Positions 1 to 6,630 of a DNA stretch of 9,683 nucleotides are shown here, in pieces. Source of the DNA: CBFHWY01 sp965659675 (GTDB lineage Bacteria > Bacteroidota > Bacteroidia > Flavobacteriales_G > Salibacteraceae). A program made the translations under genes and the position numbers. Position 1 is the stretch's first letter. Every line of letters begins with the position of its first letter. The notes beneath the pieces are model-generated. The model made no database searches. It had not been told where the DNA came from and worked only from the letters and a program-made list of their open reading frames with translations. Where the stretch lies: contig CBFHWY010000093.1 in the NCBI GenBank assembly GCA_965659675.1, forward strand, positions 1 to 9,683, given 5' to 3'.

Positions 1-2
1 GC

Positions 3-677
3 AATATCTCAAGGGAAGAGCAGGATGAGTTCGCTGTTGAGAGTTACAATCGAAGCGCCGCTGCCTGGGAAGCAGGTAAATTTTCTGATGAGGTAGTTCC
101 TGTTGAGGTTCCACAAAGAAGAGGTGAGCCTATAATTGTAGCCGAAGACGAGGAATTCAAGAATGTTAAAATGGAGAAGATTCCATCGCTTCGTCCAGTA
201 TTTGACAAAGAAGGAAGTGTGACTGCGGCCAACGCCTCAACACTCAATGACGGTGCCTCTGCGGTGTTGCTTATGAGCAAGGATAAAATGGAAGCGCTCG
301 GTTTGACGCCTGTTGCGAAGATCGTATCCTTTGCAGATGCAGCGCAAAAGCCAGAGTGGTTCACTACTACACCGGCCAAAGCAGTGCCAATCGCTGTTGA
401 AAAAGCAGGGCTGAAGCTCGAAGACGTTGATTATTACGAACTCAATGAGGCCTTTTCGGTAGTTGGAATCGTGAATACTCAAATGATGAAACTTGATCCA
501 TCAAAAGTGAATACCAATGGTGGAGCTGTTTCCTTAGGCCACCCACTTGGATCATCAGGTTGCAGGATCATTGTTACCCTGATCAACGTATTAAAACAAA
601 ACGGAGCAAAAATTGGTGCTGCGGGCATCTGTAATGGTGGGGGAGGAGCTAGCGCAATGGTGATCGAGGCTGTTTAA
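3..677 (+). CDS. Acetyl-CoA C-acetyltransferase (ACAT1-like thiolase), 5'-truncated
   Basis: This is the C-terminal 224 codons of a thiolase; the frame is open to the left edge, so roughly 165-170 N-terminal residues, including the nucleophilic cysteine, lie outside the window. It begins inside the conserved stretch NISREEQDEFA. Downstream are NEAFSVV, the catalytic His in SLGHPLGSSG (His codon 540-542) and the second catalytic Cys in ICNGGGGASAM (Cys codon 630-632). From memory, that Cys motif and the preceding NGGAVSLGHP closely resemble human ACAT1, which supports a biosynthetic or acetoacetyl-CoA thiolase rather than a long-chain FadA. Members condense two acetyl-CoA or cleave acetoacetyl-CoA in the cytoplasm; ACAT1 itself also cleaves 2-methylacetoacetyl-CoA from isoleucine. 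The ATG at 171 is internal, not the start. Its stop overlaps that of convergent cmk. Substrate preference cannot be fixed from this part. Confidence 0.94.
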   Translation, partial: NISREEQDEFAVESYNRSAAAWEAGKFSDEVVPVEVPQRRGEPIIVAEDEEFKNVKMEKIPSLRPVFDKEGSVTAANASTLNDGASAVLLMSKDKMEALGLTPVAKIVSFADAAQKPEWFTTTPAKAVPIAVEKAGLKLEDVDYYELNEAFSVVGIVNTQMMKLDPSKVNTNGGAVSLGHPLGSSGCRIIVTLINVLKQNGAKIGAAGICNGGGGASAMVIEAV

Positions 678-1360
678 GCCCCGCGCTCTTTCGCTAGTTT
701 GTACACCAGGTCATTTTGTTCATCGATGCTCAGATCTGAGTTATCGACCACCACGGCATCTTCCGTTTGAATCAATGGAGAACTGGCTCTGGTGCTATCA
801 ATATGGTCGCGTTCTCGAATATTTGAAAGGATCTCCTCGAATTTTACTTGCTGCCCTTTTGAAGAGAGTTCATCCTTTCTGCGCTGGGCGCGTATTTCAT
901 CTCGTGCAGTAACAAAGAGCTTCAATTCAGCATCTGGAAAGACCACAGAACCAATATCGCGTCCATCCATGGCAACGCCCTTATTGCGACCCATGCTGCG
1001 CTGAAGAGCAACCATCTTTTCGCGAACTTCTGGAATAGCCGCAATGATGCTGACTTTCGAAGAGACTTCCATTCCTCGAATACGATCTTCAACATTTTTC
1101 CCATTGAGCAATATTTCACTGCGCTGGGTGCTGTTGTTGTGTTCAAAGCCAATATTGATCTCGCTCAGCTTCTCCAGCAACCCAGGTTCCTTGAGTTTTT
1201 CCTGTTCAAAAAGCCCATTTTCTATCGCAAAAAGCGTGACCGCCCTATACATCGCTCCCGTATCGATGTATATGTAATTCAATCGCCTGGCCAGTGCCTT
1301 GGCGATACTGCTTTTCCCACAACTTGAGTGTCCATCTACGGCAATGGTGATTTGGCTCAT
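674..1360 (-). CDS. cmk: Cytidylate kinase ((d)CMP kinase)
   Basis: A 228-residue protein, the normal length for bacterial Cmk, which phosphorylates CMP and dCMP with ATP in cytoplasmic pyrimidine nucleotide recycling. The P-loop is GHSSCGKSS at residues 10-18. DTGAMYRA (33-40) and DGRDIGS (132-138) are the family's nucleoside-monophosphate-binding segments, and an arginine-rich lid region precedes RDHIDSTRASSPL (184-196). The ATG at 1358-1360 overlaps the TGA of porQ in an ATGA arrangement, and a purine-rich stretch ending AAAAGG lies directly before it, so translation is probably coupled to porQ. No promoter of its own is seen, so it is probably expressed from the porQ promoter. The 3' end shares four bases with the stop of the convergent thiolase gene. 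Function is secure; the link to porQ is positional. Confidence 0.97.
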   Translation of the reverse strand: MSQITIAVDGHSSCGKSSIAKALARRLNYIYIDTGAMYRAVTLFAIENGLFEQEKLKEPGLLEKLSEINIGFEHNNSTQRSEILLNGKNVEDRIRGMEVSSKVSIIAAIPEVREKMVALQRSMGRNKGVAMDGRDIGSVVFPDAELKLFVTARDEIRAQRRKDELSSKGQQVKFEEILSNIRERDHIDSTRASSPLIQTEDAVVVDNSDLSIDEQNDLVYKLAKERGA

Positions 1361-2379
1361 CCTTTTCTTCTCTTTTTCATCTTACCCAGGTCAGTGTGAA
1401 TGGAAAGATGATTGCTTGTTCCCGCAAGGTGGTAGCTTACAAGGGCATATTCAAGGCGATATCTACCCAGGTTGAGCCCAAGACCAAATGAAAAACCAGC
1501 CAGGCTATTTCGATTATCGATCTTTAGTTCCTGCTGCCTCATATAATTATATCCAGCTCTTAAAACGAACTTGTCGCTAGGTAAGAATTCTACACCTCCT
1601 GAAAAGTGACTGAAGAGTTTGTTAAAAGTCAACCACCTTTCATTGGTTCCCTGTCTATTGAGCGGACCCTCTTCATACGCAAGATCCCAGATCTGCAGAT
1701 TATCTGCTGTAAGGAACAGACGAAAAGGAGCTTTAGCGACTCTGCGCGACATGCCAATTTGTATGTCTAAGGGTAAACTCTCTCTTTCAGCACCTCCGTA
1801 GGTGATGATCTGAGTACCCAGATTGCGAATCATGAAACCAGCCTGAAATTGATCCTCCTTTCCGCGATAGTGTACCCCTATATCCGTGGCAATACCCAAA
1901 CTTTGATAATCATACATGGATGAATAGATCATCTTGGCGTTCAAGCCTAGTCGAAGTTTGTCGCTCAAGGCCATACTATGCCCGGCATGTAAAGCAAAAT
2001 CGGCAGCATTGAACTCTCCGGTAATTTGTCCGGTGGCATCTGCCTGGGTGAATGTTCCGTATGAGAAGGATTGAACTCCCACACTAAAATTACGACCAGT
2101 TTTGGTCTGAAAGACATATTGAACGTTCCCGTAGTTAATTCCAGCATTGTATGGGCTATACTGCAAAAGCAGATCCTTATTCATACTGCTATCTATGAGA
2201 GCAGGATTAGATAAGCTCAAGCCAATATCTCCCGCCTGAACAGCGGCCTTACCACCCAGGGCAGCCTCTCTGGGTGAGATCGGTAAACTCAAGAACCTGT
2301 AGGTGTTTTCATTGTTTATTTGTGCAAACAGTGTTCCCTGTAGCAGGATCAGGGCAAAAAACAACAAGTTCTTGAGCAT
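1357..2379 (-). CDS. porQ: Type IX secretion system outer-membrane protein PorQ
   Basis: I choose the ATG at 2377-2379, giving 340 residues that begin with a typical signal peptide (MLKNLLFFALILLQGTLFAQ, likely cleaved after Ala19). The frame stays open to 2424, but a predicted promoter (2402-2409) lies inside that extension and the extra residues would spoil the signal peptide. The mature protein opens with FLSLPISPREAALGGKAA and a NPALID segment, features I associate with the PorV/PorQ family, then alternating hydrophobic stretches suggesting an outer-membrane beta-barrel. In characterised systems PorQ works with PorU, PorV and PorZ in the cell-surface attachment complex that processes type IX cargo and links it to LPS. 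Oddly, the last eight residues (KMKKRRKG) are a basic tail after the final predicted strand. Its 3' end overlaps cmk by four bases. A generic PorV/PorQ-family barrel is the alternative. Confidence 0.85.
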   Translation of the reverse strand: MLKNLLFFALILLQGTLFAQINNENTYRFLSLPISPREAALGGKAAVQAGDIGLSLSNPALIDSSMNKDLLLQYSPYNAGINYGNVQYVFQTKTGRNFSVGVQSFSYGTFTQADATGQITGEFNAADFALHAGHSMALSDKLRLGLNAKMIYSSMYDYQSLGIATDIGVHYRGKEDQFQAGFMIRNLGTQIITYGGAERESLPLDIQIGMSRRVAKAPFRLFLTADNLQIWDLAYEEGPLNRQGTNERWLTFNKLFSHFSGGVEFLPSDKFVLRAGYNYMRQQELKIDNRNSLAGFSFGLGLNLGRYRLEYALVSYHLAGTSNHLSIHTDLGKMKKRRKG

Positions 2380-2450
2380 AGGTCTAAATACGGTGCGAGG
2401 GCAAAAATATTGTATTCCGAACACCCTGCTTAAATTCTTTTCTTTGCTAT
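2380..2450. promoter_or_regulatory. Divergent intergenic region between porQ and aroC
   Basis: These 71 bases separate two genes reading away from each other, so both need promoters here or close by. The porQ side has a clear candidate. On the aroC side, TAAATTCT at 2431-2438 with TTG at 2410-2412 has suitable spacing but matches the consensus poorly, so no aroC promoter is called. No strong Shine-Dalgarno precedes aroC, as is usual in Bacteroidota. No operator-like palindrome is evident. Confidence 0.5.
2402..2409 (-). promoter_or_regulatory. Predicted Bacteroidota -7 promoter element for porQ-cmk
   Basis: On the - strand this reads TATTTTTG, an exact match to the TAnnTTTG consensus of the Bacteroidota primary sigma factor. 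A TTTA at 2431-2434 lies 21 bases upstream and could serve as a weak -33 element (consensus TTTG or TTG). Transcription would start near 2395, leaving a leader of about 16 bases before the porQ ATG at 2379. The match supports the shorter porQ start. It is a sequence match only. Confidence 0.5.
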
Positions 2451-3536
2451 ATGGCAGCTAACAGTTTTGGACAGATCTTCAGCTTGACGAGTTATGGCGA
2501 GTCTCATGGGCCATCTGTTGGTGGTATCATCGATGGTTGTCCAGCTGGAATAGACCTGGACCTGGACCGCATTCAGCTTGCCCTTGATCGAAGAAAACCG
2601 GGACAGTCGGCCATAACCAGTCCGCGTAAGGAAGATGATAAACTCGAGATCCTTAGCGGTTTATTTGAAGGTAAGACCACGGGTACGCCTATTGGTTTTT
2701 CGATTAAGAATAAGGATCAGCGATCAAAGGACTATGATCACCTAAAGGAAGTGTATCGCCCATCACATGCCGATTTTGTTTATGAGAAGAAGTACGGCAT
2801 TCGCGACCATCGTGGAGGAGGAAGGTCTTCTGCCAGGGAGACAGTGAGCCGGGTTGTTGCAGGAGAGATCGCTCGCCAAGTGGTGGAATTATCCGGATTG
2901 GAAATTGAAGCTTTCGTTTCTGCCGTTGGGCCTCATGCTATGGAGAAATTTCCAAAGGACCTCAAATCGAGATGGGATAATACCGTGCGCTGTCCGGATC
3001 CAGCATTGTCAGCTACCATGATCTCCCATATTGAAAACTTGCGAGCAGTGGGCGACAGCACAGGAGGAGTCATTACTTGTCTGATAAAAGGAGCTCCAGC
3101 AGGATTAGGAGAACCCGTGTTTGATAAGTTGAACGCTGTGATGGCTCATGCCATGATGAGCATCAATGCCGTAAAGGCTTTCGAGATCGGAAGTGGGGTA
3201 GAGGCTTCCAAAATGAAGGGCAGTGAACATAATGATCCGTTTATTCAGAAAGAGGCCAGGATAGGAACCTCTTCAAATTACTCTGGTGGAATTCAGGGGG
3301 GAATAAGTAACGGAGAGGATATTGAAATGCGAATTCATTTTAAGCCAGTTGCTACCTTGTCTCAAAAGCAAAAGACACTCAATAGAGAGGGTGAACAAGT
3401 TGAACTTGCTGCCAAAGGCAGACATGACCCATGTGTGGTTCCAAGGGCCGTGCCCATTGTTGAAGCGATGGCCGCTTTGGTGATGTGTGACCTGCTCCTT
3501 CAACAACAAACAAGTGAAATAAAATCACTGATCTAG
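2451..3536 (+). CDS. aroC: Chorismate synthase
   Basis: A complete 361-residue protein, the family's usual length. It catalyses the last shikimate-pathway step, the FMN-dependent conversion of 5-enolpyruvylshikimate 3-phosphate to chorismate, the precursor of aromatic amino acids and menaquinone. The signatures are all present: the start MAANSFGQIF, YGESHGP (15-21), DRRKPGQS (46-53), RPSHADF (103-109), DHRGGGRSSARETVSRV (119-135), GGIQGGISNGEDIEMR, and the C-terminal GRHDPCVVPRAVPIVEA (323-339). There is no flavin-reductase fusion, so it looks monofunctional. It stands alone on the + strand, divergent from porQ and not in an aro operon. Its TAG overlaps by four bases with the stop of the convergent lipoprotein gene. 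No defects are seen. Confidence 0.98.
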   Translation: MAANSFGQIFSLTSYGESHGPSVGGIIDGCPAGIDLDLDRIQLALDRRKPGQSAITSPRKEDDKLEILSGLFEGKTTGTPIGFSIKNKDQRSKDYDHLKEVYRPSHADFVYEKKYGIRDHRGGGRSSARETVSRVVAGEIARQVVELSGLEIEAFVSAVGPHAMEKFPKDLKSRWDNTVRCPDPALSATMISHIENLRAVGDSTGGVITCLIKGAPAGLGEPVFDKLNAVMAHAMMSINAVKAFEIGSGVEASKMKGSEHNDPFIQKEARIGTSSNYSGGIQGGISNGEDIEMRIHFKPVATLSQKQKTLNREGEQVELAAKGRHDPCVVPRAVPIVEAMAALVMCDLLLQQQTSEIKSLI

Positions 3537-4201
3537 AACTCAAAATCGACAAATCGTCGATCTCCCTTCCTCCAATTGAGGTATAAGAACTTTGGAAGTG
3601 TTTTATCGGAACAACTTTCTTGTTTCATCAAATGAAGCCATTCTGCTGAAGACTGCACAGCACGATAACAATCATCCGGAACCTGCATAATGCTATCGCT
3701 TTTCAGGCCTTTTTCTAAATAGTAGCCATAGCCATCAACTGGTTTGAGATTGCGCCTTTCCATCAGAAAAACGGGCCAGCTGATGAATTTACGTGAAGGC
3801 CCAGGAGCTATCCAGACTTCAGTGCCAAATATTTCATCAATGATCACCTTGTGAAACTCATCTTGCCGGTCAATGACCTGCAAATAATACTTCGATCCAT
3901 TCTGAAACAGCACTCTGATTTCCGTATCTAAACTATCAGTTAAGATCTTTTGATCTTTATCGATCTTTAAGTGGGAGATCACCTTGTTGGCAAACCCAGG
4001 AGATGAATACAGGTTAAAGTCCATCTGAGAAAAGTCCAGTTCAAGGAGACCAAAGCCTTTAAGACGATAATGGTCAATTTCTTTAGGAGTATTGATCACC
4101 TCTGCTGGATCTTCCTTTTTTAGGCGGATCTTTTTGCTTTTGTCTTCAGAATTACATGCAAATAAGACGCTAATAATTAGGGTAATAAGTACTAATCTCA
4201 T
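3533..4201 (-). CDS. Putative lipoprotein of unknown function
   Basis: I do not recognise this 222-residue protein. It starts with a short lipoprotein signal peptide: MRLVLITLIISV followed by the lipobox LFAC, with the lipidated Cys at residue 16, then a charged Ser/Asp/Lys-rich linker (17-35). It should therefore be anchored in the inner or outer membrane. The rest is a soluble domain with many aromatics (for example YGYYLEKG, FISWPVF, FLYLNWRKGDRRF) and no obvious catalytic motif. The segment around residues 60-130 could be an SH3-like beta fold, a weak guess. Its ATG overlaps the TGA of the upstream GyrI-like gene (ATGA), which implies translational coupling and probably a shared process. 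It is the last gene of a leftward cluster and converges on aroC. Confidence 0.8.
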   Translation of the reverse strand: MRLVLITLIISVLFACNSEDKSKKIRLKKEDPAEVINTPKEIDHYRLKGFGLLELDFSQMDFNLYSSPGFANKVISHLKIDKDQKILTDSLDTEIRVLFQNGSKYYLQVIDRQDEFHKVIIDEIFGTEVWIAPGPSRKFISWPVFLMERRNLKPVDGYGYYLEKGLKSDSIMQVPDDCYRAVQSSAEWLHLMKQESCSDKTLPKFLYLNWRKGDRRFVDFEF

Positions 4202-4749
4202 GGCTGTATAAGCATTGAATAGTGAATAAGATTTTTTTCCAGATCATAGATCTCGTAAACCAGACTTACCTCTTCGTTCGCCTCGCTTACTGCCTCTTCA
4301 AGCATTGGATAAGCACGTATTGGTCCGACCATATAACTGATCTGTGACCGAATTCCCAGGCTCGCTACCCAGGCCATTCCTGAGGGAACAGTATCCACCT
4401 GAAGTCCAAGAGATCGGATCAGGTCTATTTTATTGATGTCCTCTCCTTCGATCACATTGCCGACAAAACTCTCCAGCTTGGCCTCAGGAGTTGTATTGGG
4501 ATCATTAAAGAAAATGCCAAATCCCTTATTTGAGTTGACCCCCGCTCCCCTCAGAAGGCTGTCTACTTCTCCCATGATCGGGCCGATCTGTTGATAGGAG
4601 CCTTTAAAATTGTAACCCGCAACGATGTAAGGTGAAACCTCTCGTTTCTCAAGTTCTATTTTGTCGAAGACTCCTACATACCAAAGCATGAAAAAGCCGA
4701 GCGCGATCAAACTGGAAATGATAATGACAAAATACCTTAGCGCTCTCAT
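4198..4749 (-). CDS. Membrane-anchored GyrI-like (TEX264-like) domain protein
   Basis: A 183-residue protein with one N-terminal membrane segment (about residues 6-26, after a MRALR basic start) and a soluble domain to the end. The domain looks GyrI-like (the AraC-effector-binding or SOUL-related fold that binds small hydrophobic ligands): GFGIFFNDP (76-84), a central FVGNVIEGED (95-104), a helix-rich middle and VSLVYEIYDLEK near the end (161-172). From memory the same order (one TM, then a YYDNP-like motif, a VGSI-like strand, and a strand of the LEIYQ type) is found in eukaryotic TEX264, an ER-membrane protein. By analogy it would bind a ligand or partner at the inner membrane; neither side nor ligand can be told. 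It overlaps the lipoprotein gene by four bases and follows the response regulator by 40 bases. The fold assignment is tentative. Confidence 0.72.
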   Translation of the reverse strand: MRALRYFVIIISSLIALGFFMLWYVGVFDKIELEKREVSPYIVAGYNFKGSYQQIGPIMGEVDSLLRGAGVNSNKGFGIFFNDPNTTPEAKLESFVGNVIEGEDINKIDLIRSLGLQVDTVPSGMAWVASLGIRSQISYMVGPIRAYPMLEEAVSEANEEVSLVYEIYDLEKNLIHYSMLIQP

Positions 4750-4762
4750 ACTTCTTATCCTG

Positions 4763-4774
4763 GCACAAATGTGC
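4763..4774. promoter_or_regulatory. Short inverted repeat and weak promoter candidate upstream of the GyrI-like gene
   Basis: GCACAAATGTGC has perfect 5-base arms around two bases and sits 14 bases before the GyrI-like ATG. On the - strand the same place holds CACATTTG (4766-4773), one mismatch from TAnnTTTG, with TTTA at 4791-4794 at a plausible -33 distance. It could be an internal promoter or operator separating the two-component pair from the GyrI-like/lipoprotein pair, but an inverted repeat this short can occur by chance. Confidence 0.2.
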
Positions 4775-4789
4775 TAATAAGTTTGGCTC

Positions 4790-5509
4790 CTAAAGGCTCA
4801 TAAGCTCTTTGAATTTCACCGCCTGACGTCGTGAGATCTCGATCTCCACCCCAGACCTTAATTTGGCAAGTAAGCCACCATTGAACCAGGTTTCTACCCC
4901 ATCTACCCACTTCAGGTTAATGATATGCTTTCGGTTTGCGCGAAAGAAGTTTTTAGCGTTTAATCTGGATTCCAAACTGTTCAGTGATTTCAGAATCATG
5001 GGCTTATTTCCATCGAAGTGTACTCTAACATAGTTGCCAACGCTCTCAAAATGGGAAACATCTCTCAAGTGCACAAACCAGCACTTATCGCCGTCTTTTA
5101 AAAATACCTGATCATCCTCGTCGAGTATTTCAGATTCACCTTCTGTCTTTGCATCAGAATCCAGGCGTTCCTGTACTAATTTGATGGCATCCTGAAGTCG
5201 ATCTTCATCGATGGGCTTCAGCAGATAATCAAGCGCATTTACTTCGAAAGCTTTTATCGCGTATTCATCATAGGCCGTGGTGAAAATGACAAATGGCGCC
5301 TTATCCAATTCCTGAAGTAATTCAAAGCCATTTTTTCCAGGCATCTGTATATCCAGGAACAAGAGATCCACCTTTTCCCTGGGAATGCCTTCAAGAGCCT
5401 CCTCAGCATTGGCAAATTCCTTTATCACATTGATGTTCTTAAACTTACTAAGGAGTGTATTGAGTTCTTTTCTGGCCAGACGCTCATCGTCTACAATTAT
5501 TGCATTCAT
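4790..5509 (-). CDS. LytTR-family response regulator transcription factor
   Basis: A 239-residue DNA-binding response regulator. The receiver domain (1-120) has the acidic pair D7-D8 in IIVDDERLAR, the phospho-acceptor D53 in LFLDIQMPG, T77/T78 in FTTAYDEYA and K98 in YLLKP, so it looks fully functional. An acidic linker (about 115-135, EGESEILDEDD) leads to a LytTR domain (135-239) with VSHFESVGNYVRVHF, FFRANRKHIINL and the terminal EIEISRRQAVKFKEL. LytTR proteins bind direct repeats in promoters through a beta-fold domain. The ATG at 5507-5509 is one base after the kinase stop (TAACATG) and starts exactly at the family N-terminus; a longer frame to 5599 would run into the kinase gene. The partner is surely the adjacent kinase; the regulon is unknown, with the two genes downstream as first candidates. 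Confidence 0.94.
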   Translation of the reverse strand: MNAIIVDDERLARKELNTLLSKFKNINVIKEFANAEEALEGIPREKVDLLFLDIQMPGKNGFELLQELDKAPFVIFTTAYDEYAIKAFEVNALDYLLKPIDEDRLQDAIKLVQERLDSDAKTEGESEILDEDDQVFLKDGDKCWFVHLRDVSHFESVGNYVRVHFDGNKPMILKSLNSLESRLNAKNFFRANRKHIINLKWVDGVETWFNGGLLAKLRSGVEIEISRRQAVKFKELMSL

Positions 5510-5510
5510 G

Positions 5511-6566
5511 TTACTTGGTTTTGGTTTTTTCAGGAATGAAAACTTCCGCGAATACTTTGCCGTCTTTCTCAAAGAGATCAAAGCTTGCTTCGCTATCATA
5601 AAGAAGTTCTAAACGCTTTTGTGTGCTCGCAATTCCATATCCTGTGCTATTCATGTCCTTTCCGTTCTTTTTCTTCAAACTTCCATCATTGCTAACACTG
5701 ATGTTGCAGCCATTTTTTAAGCATTCGAGCTTGATATTCAGCTCGCCTCCTTTTGCAAGTTTGGATAAGCCATGCTTAATGGCATTCTCAACCAGTGTTT
5801 GAAGAATGAAAGGGGGAATAAAACGTTGCTGCTTTAGTTCGTCCAGTTGCCAATTGACCTTCAACCTTTCTTCATAACGGGCCTTTTCAATGGCTAGGTA
5901 ATCTTTTACAATGGAGATCTCTTCCTGAACTGGAATGAGTTTCTTATCGTCCATCAGCAAACTACTTCTCAGAACATTCGATAACTGAGTGATCGCCTTC
6001 TTCGACTTGGCGGGATCTTCCTCAATCAAGGCGCGTATGCTGTTCATGGCATTGAATATGAAATGAGGGTTCATTTGAGACCGTAATCGGTTCAGTTGAT
6101 ATTCTCTGTGAGCAGCTTCGAGTTGGAGGTTCTTGATCTCTTCCTGCTTGTAAGTTCTGAAGAAGTGGTAAAAGAAATAGATGAGCGACCACATGGTGAA
6201 TAAGAGCAACCAGCTAAGAGTGTCCTGGAGCATGCTCGAGACATTAAAAACCCTGGTGCTTCCGCTGAGAAGAAAAAGGAAACTTAAGTAAGCCAATTCG
6301 AAGATGAGGGAGAATACAATGGAGCCAAGGATAAGCCGGCCAATGATCTGTGCGATCTTGAGTTCAAACCAACCAAATCTTAGTGTAACCGCTCTCAATG
6401 CATGAGAGAGGCTAATGCCCAGAACCCAAATGATCAGAAGGGTAAGGAGTTCTACACTGCCCATTTTCTGATCGAGGAGGATACTCAATATGCTTGCAAG
6501 GCCGATGTAAACAGACCATCCGACAATTTGTGCAAGCCAATAAAGTTTTTTAGCGCCGAATATCAC
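5511..6566 (-). CDS. LytS/YehU-type sensor histidine kinase
   Basis: A 351-residue membrane kinase with four predicted membrane helices (about 9-31, 37-54, 72-100, 113-136), a coiled linker (137-160), then the His_kinase region: LRSQMNPHFIFNAMNS with phospho-acceptor His168, the N-box LQTLVENAIKHG (256-267), NDG (293-295) and GYGIASTQKRLELLY (309-323). This is the standard 5TMR-less Bacteroidota partner of LytTR regulators. There is no periplasmic sensor domain, so the stimulus is probably sensed in or at the membrane. The start is a GTG at 6564-6566; an in-frame TAA lies eleven codons upstream and the next Met is residue 35, which would delete the first helix. The gene is one base from the regulator and 64 bases from the carboxylase gene upstream. 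Confidence 0.93.
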   Translation of the reverse strand: MIFGAKKLYWLAQIVGWSVYIGLASILSILLDQKMGSVELLTLLIIWVLGISLSHALRAVTLRFGWFELKIAQIIGRLILGSIVFSLIFELAYLSFLFLLSGSTRVFNVSSMLQDTLSWLLLFTMWSLIYFFYHFFRTYKQEEIKNLQLEAAHREYQLNRLRSQMNPHFIFNAMNSIRALIEEDPAKSKKAITQLSNVLRSSLLMDDKKLIPVQEEISIVKDYLAIEKARYEERLKVNWQLDELKQQRFIPPFILQTLVENAIKHGLSKLAKGGELNIKLECLKNGCNISVSNDGSLKKKNGKDMNSTGYGIASTQKRLELLYDSEASFDLFEKDGKVFAEVFIPEKTKTK

Positions 6567-6571
6567 CTTAT

Positions 6572-6579
6572 CAAATCTA
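6572..6579 (-). promoter_or_regulatory. Possible -7 promoter element directly before the histidine kinase
   Basis: On the - strand this reads TAGATTTG, an exact TAnnTTTG match, but I find no TTG or TTTG at the expected -33 distance. The element ends six bases before the GTG start, so a transcript from it would begin at or next to the start codon. It lies in the 64-base gap (6567-6630), the largest gap in the leftward cluster, where a separate promoter for the two-component genes would be expected. No terminator-like hairpin is seen in this gap. Confidence 0.3.
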
Positions 6580-6630
6580 AAGAAGCTGCGCCTCTTTTAT
6601 TCTCATCGGCACATGAAAGGTTAAAAAGGC

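Noticed and set aside
44..379. Open frame on the - strand within the thiolase gene
   Set aside because: It is antisense to clearly conserved coding sequence and its low-complexity Ser/Thr/Ala translation resembles no family.
171..677. A complete short protein starting at the ATG at 171
   Set aside because: The same frame is open to the left edge and encodes conserved thiolase sequence from position 3, so this Met is internal.
2380..2424. A 15-residue N-terminal extension of PorQ
   Set aside because: It precedes a normal signal peptide and contains the predicted promoter element.
2431..2446. aroC promoter candidates TAAATTCT and TTTCTTTG
   Set aside because: Each departs from TAnnTTTG at important positions, and the second would start transcription at or past the ATG.
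3513..3529. AGTGA/TCACT hairpin at the end of aroC as a terminator
   Set aside because: The stem is only five base pairs with an AT-rich loop; there is no T-run on the + strand and only a broken T-rich stretch on the - strand.
5510..5599. A 30-residue N-terminal extension of the response regulator starting at 5599
   Set aside because: It would lie wholly within the kinase gene, and the receiver domain begins exactly at the ATG at 5507-5509, one base after the kinase stop.
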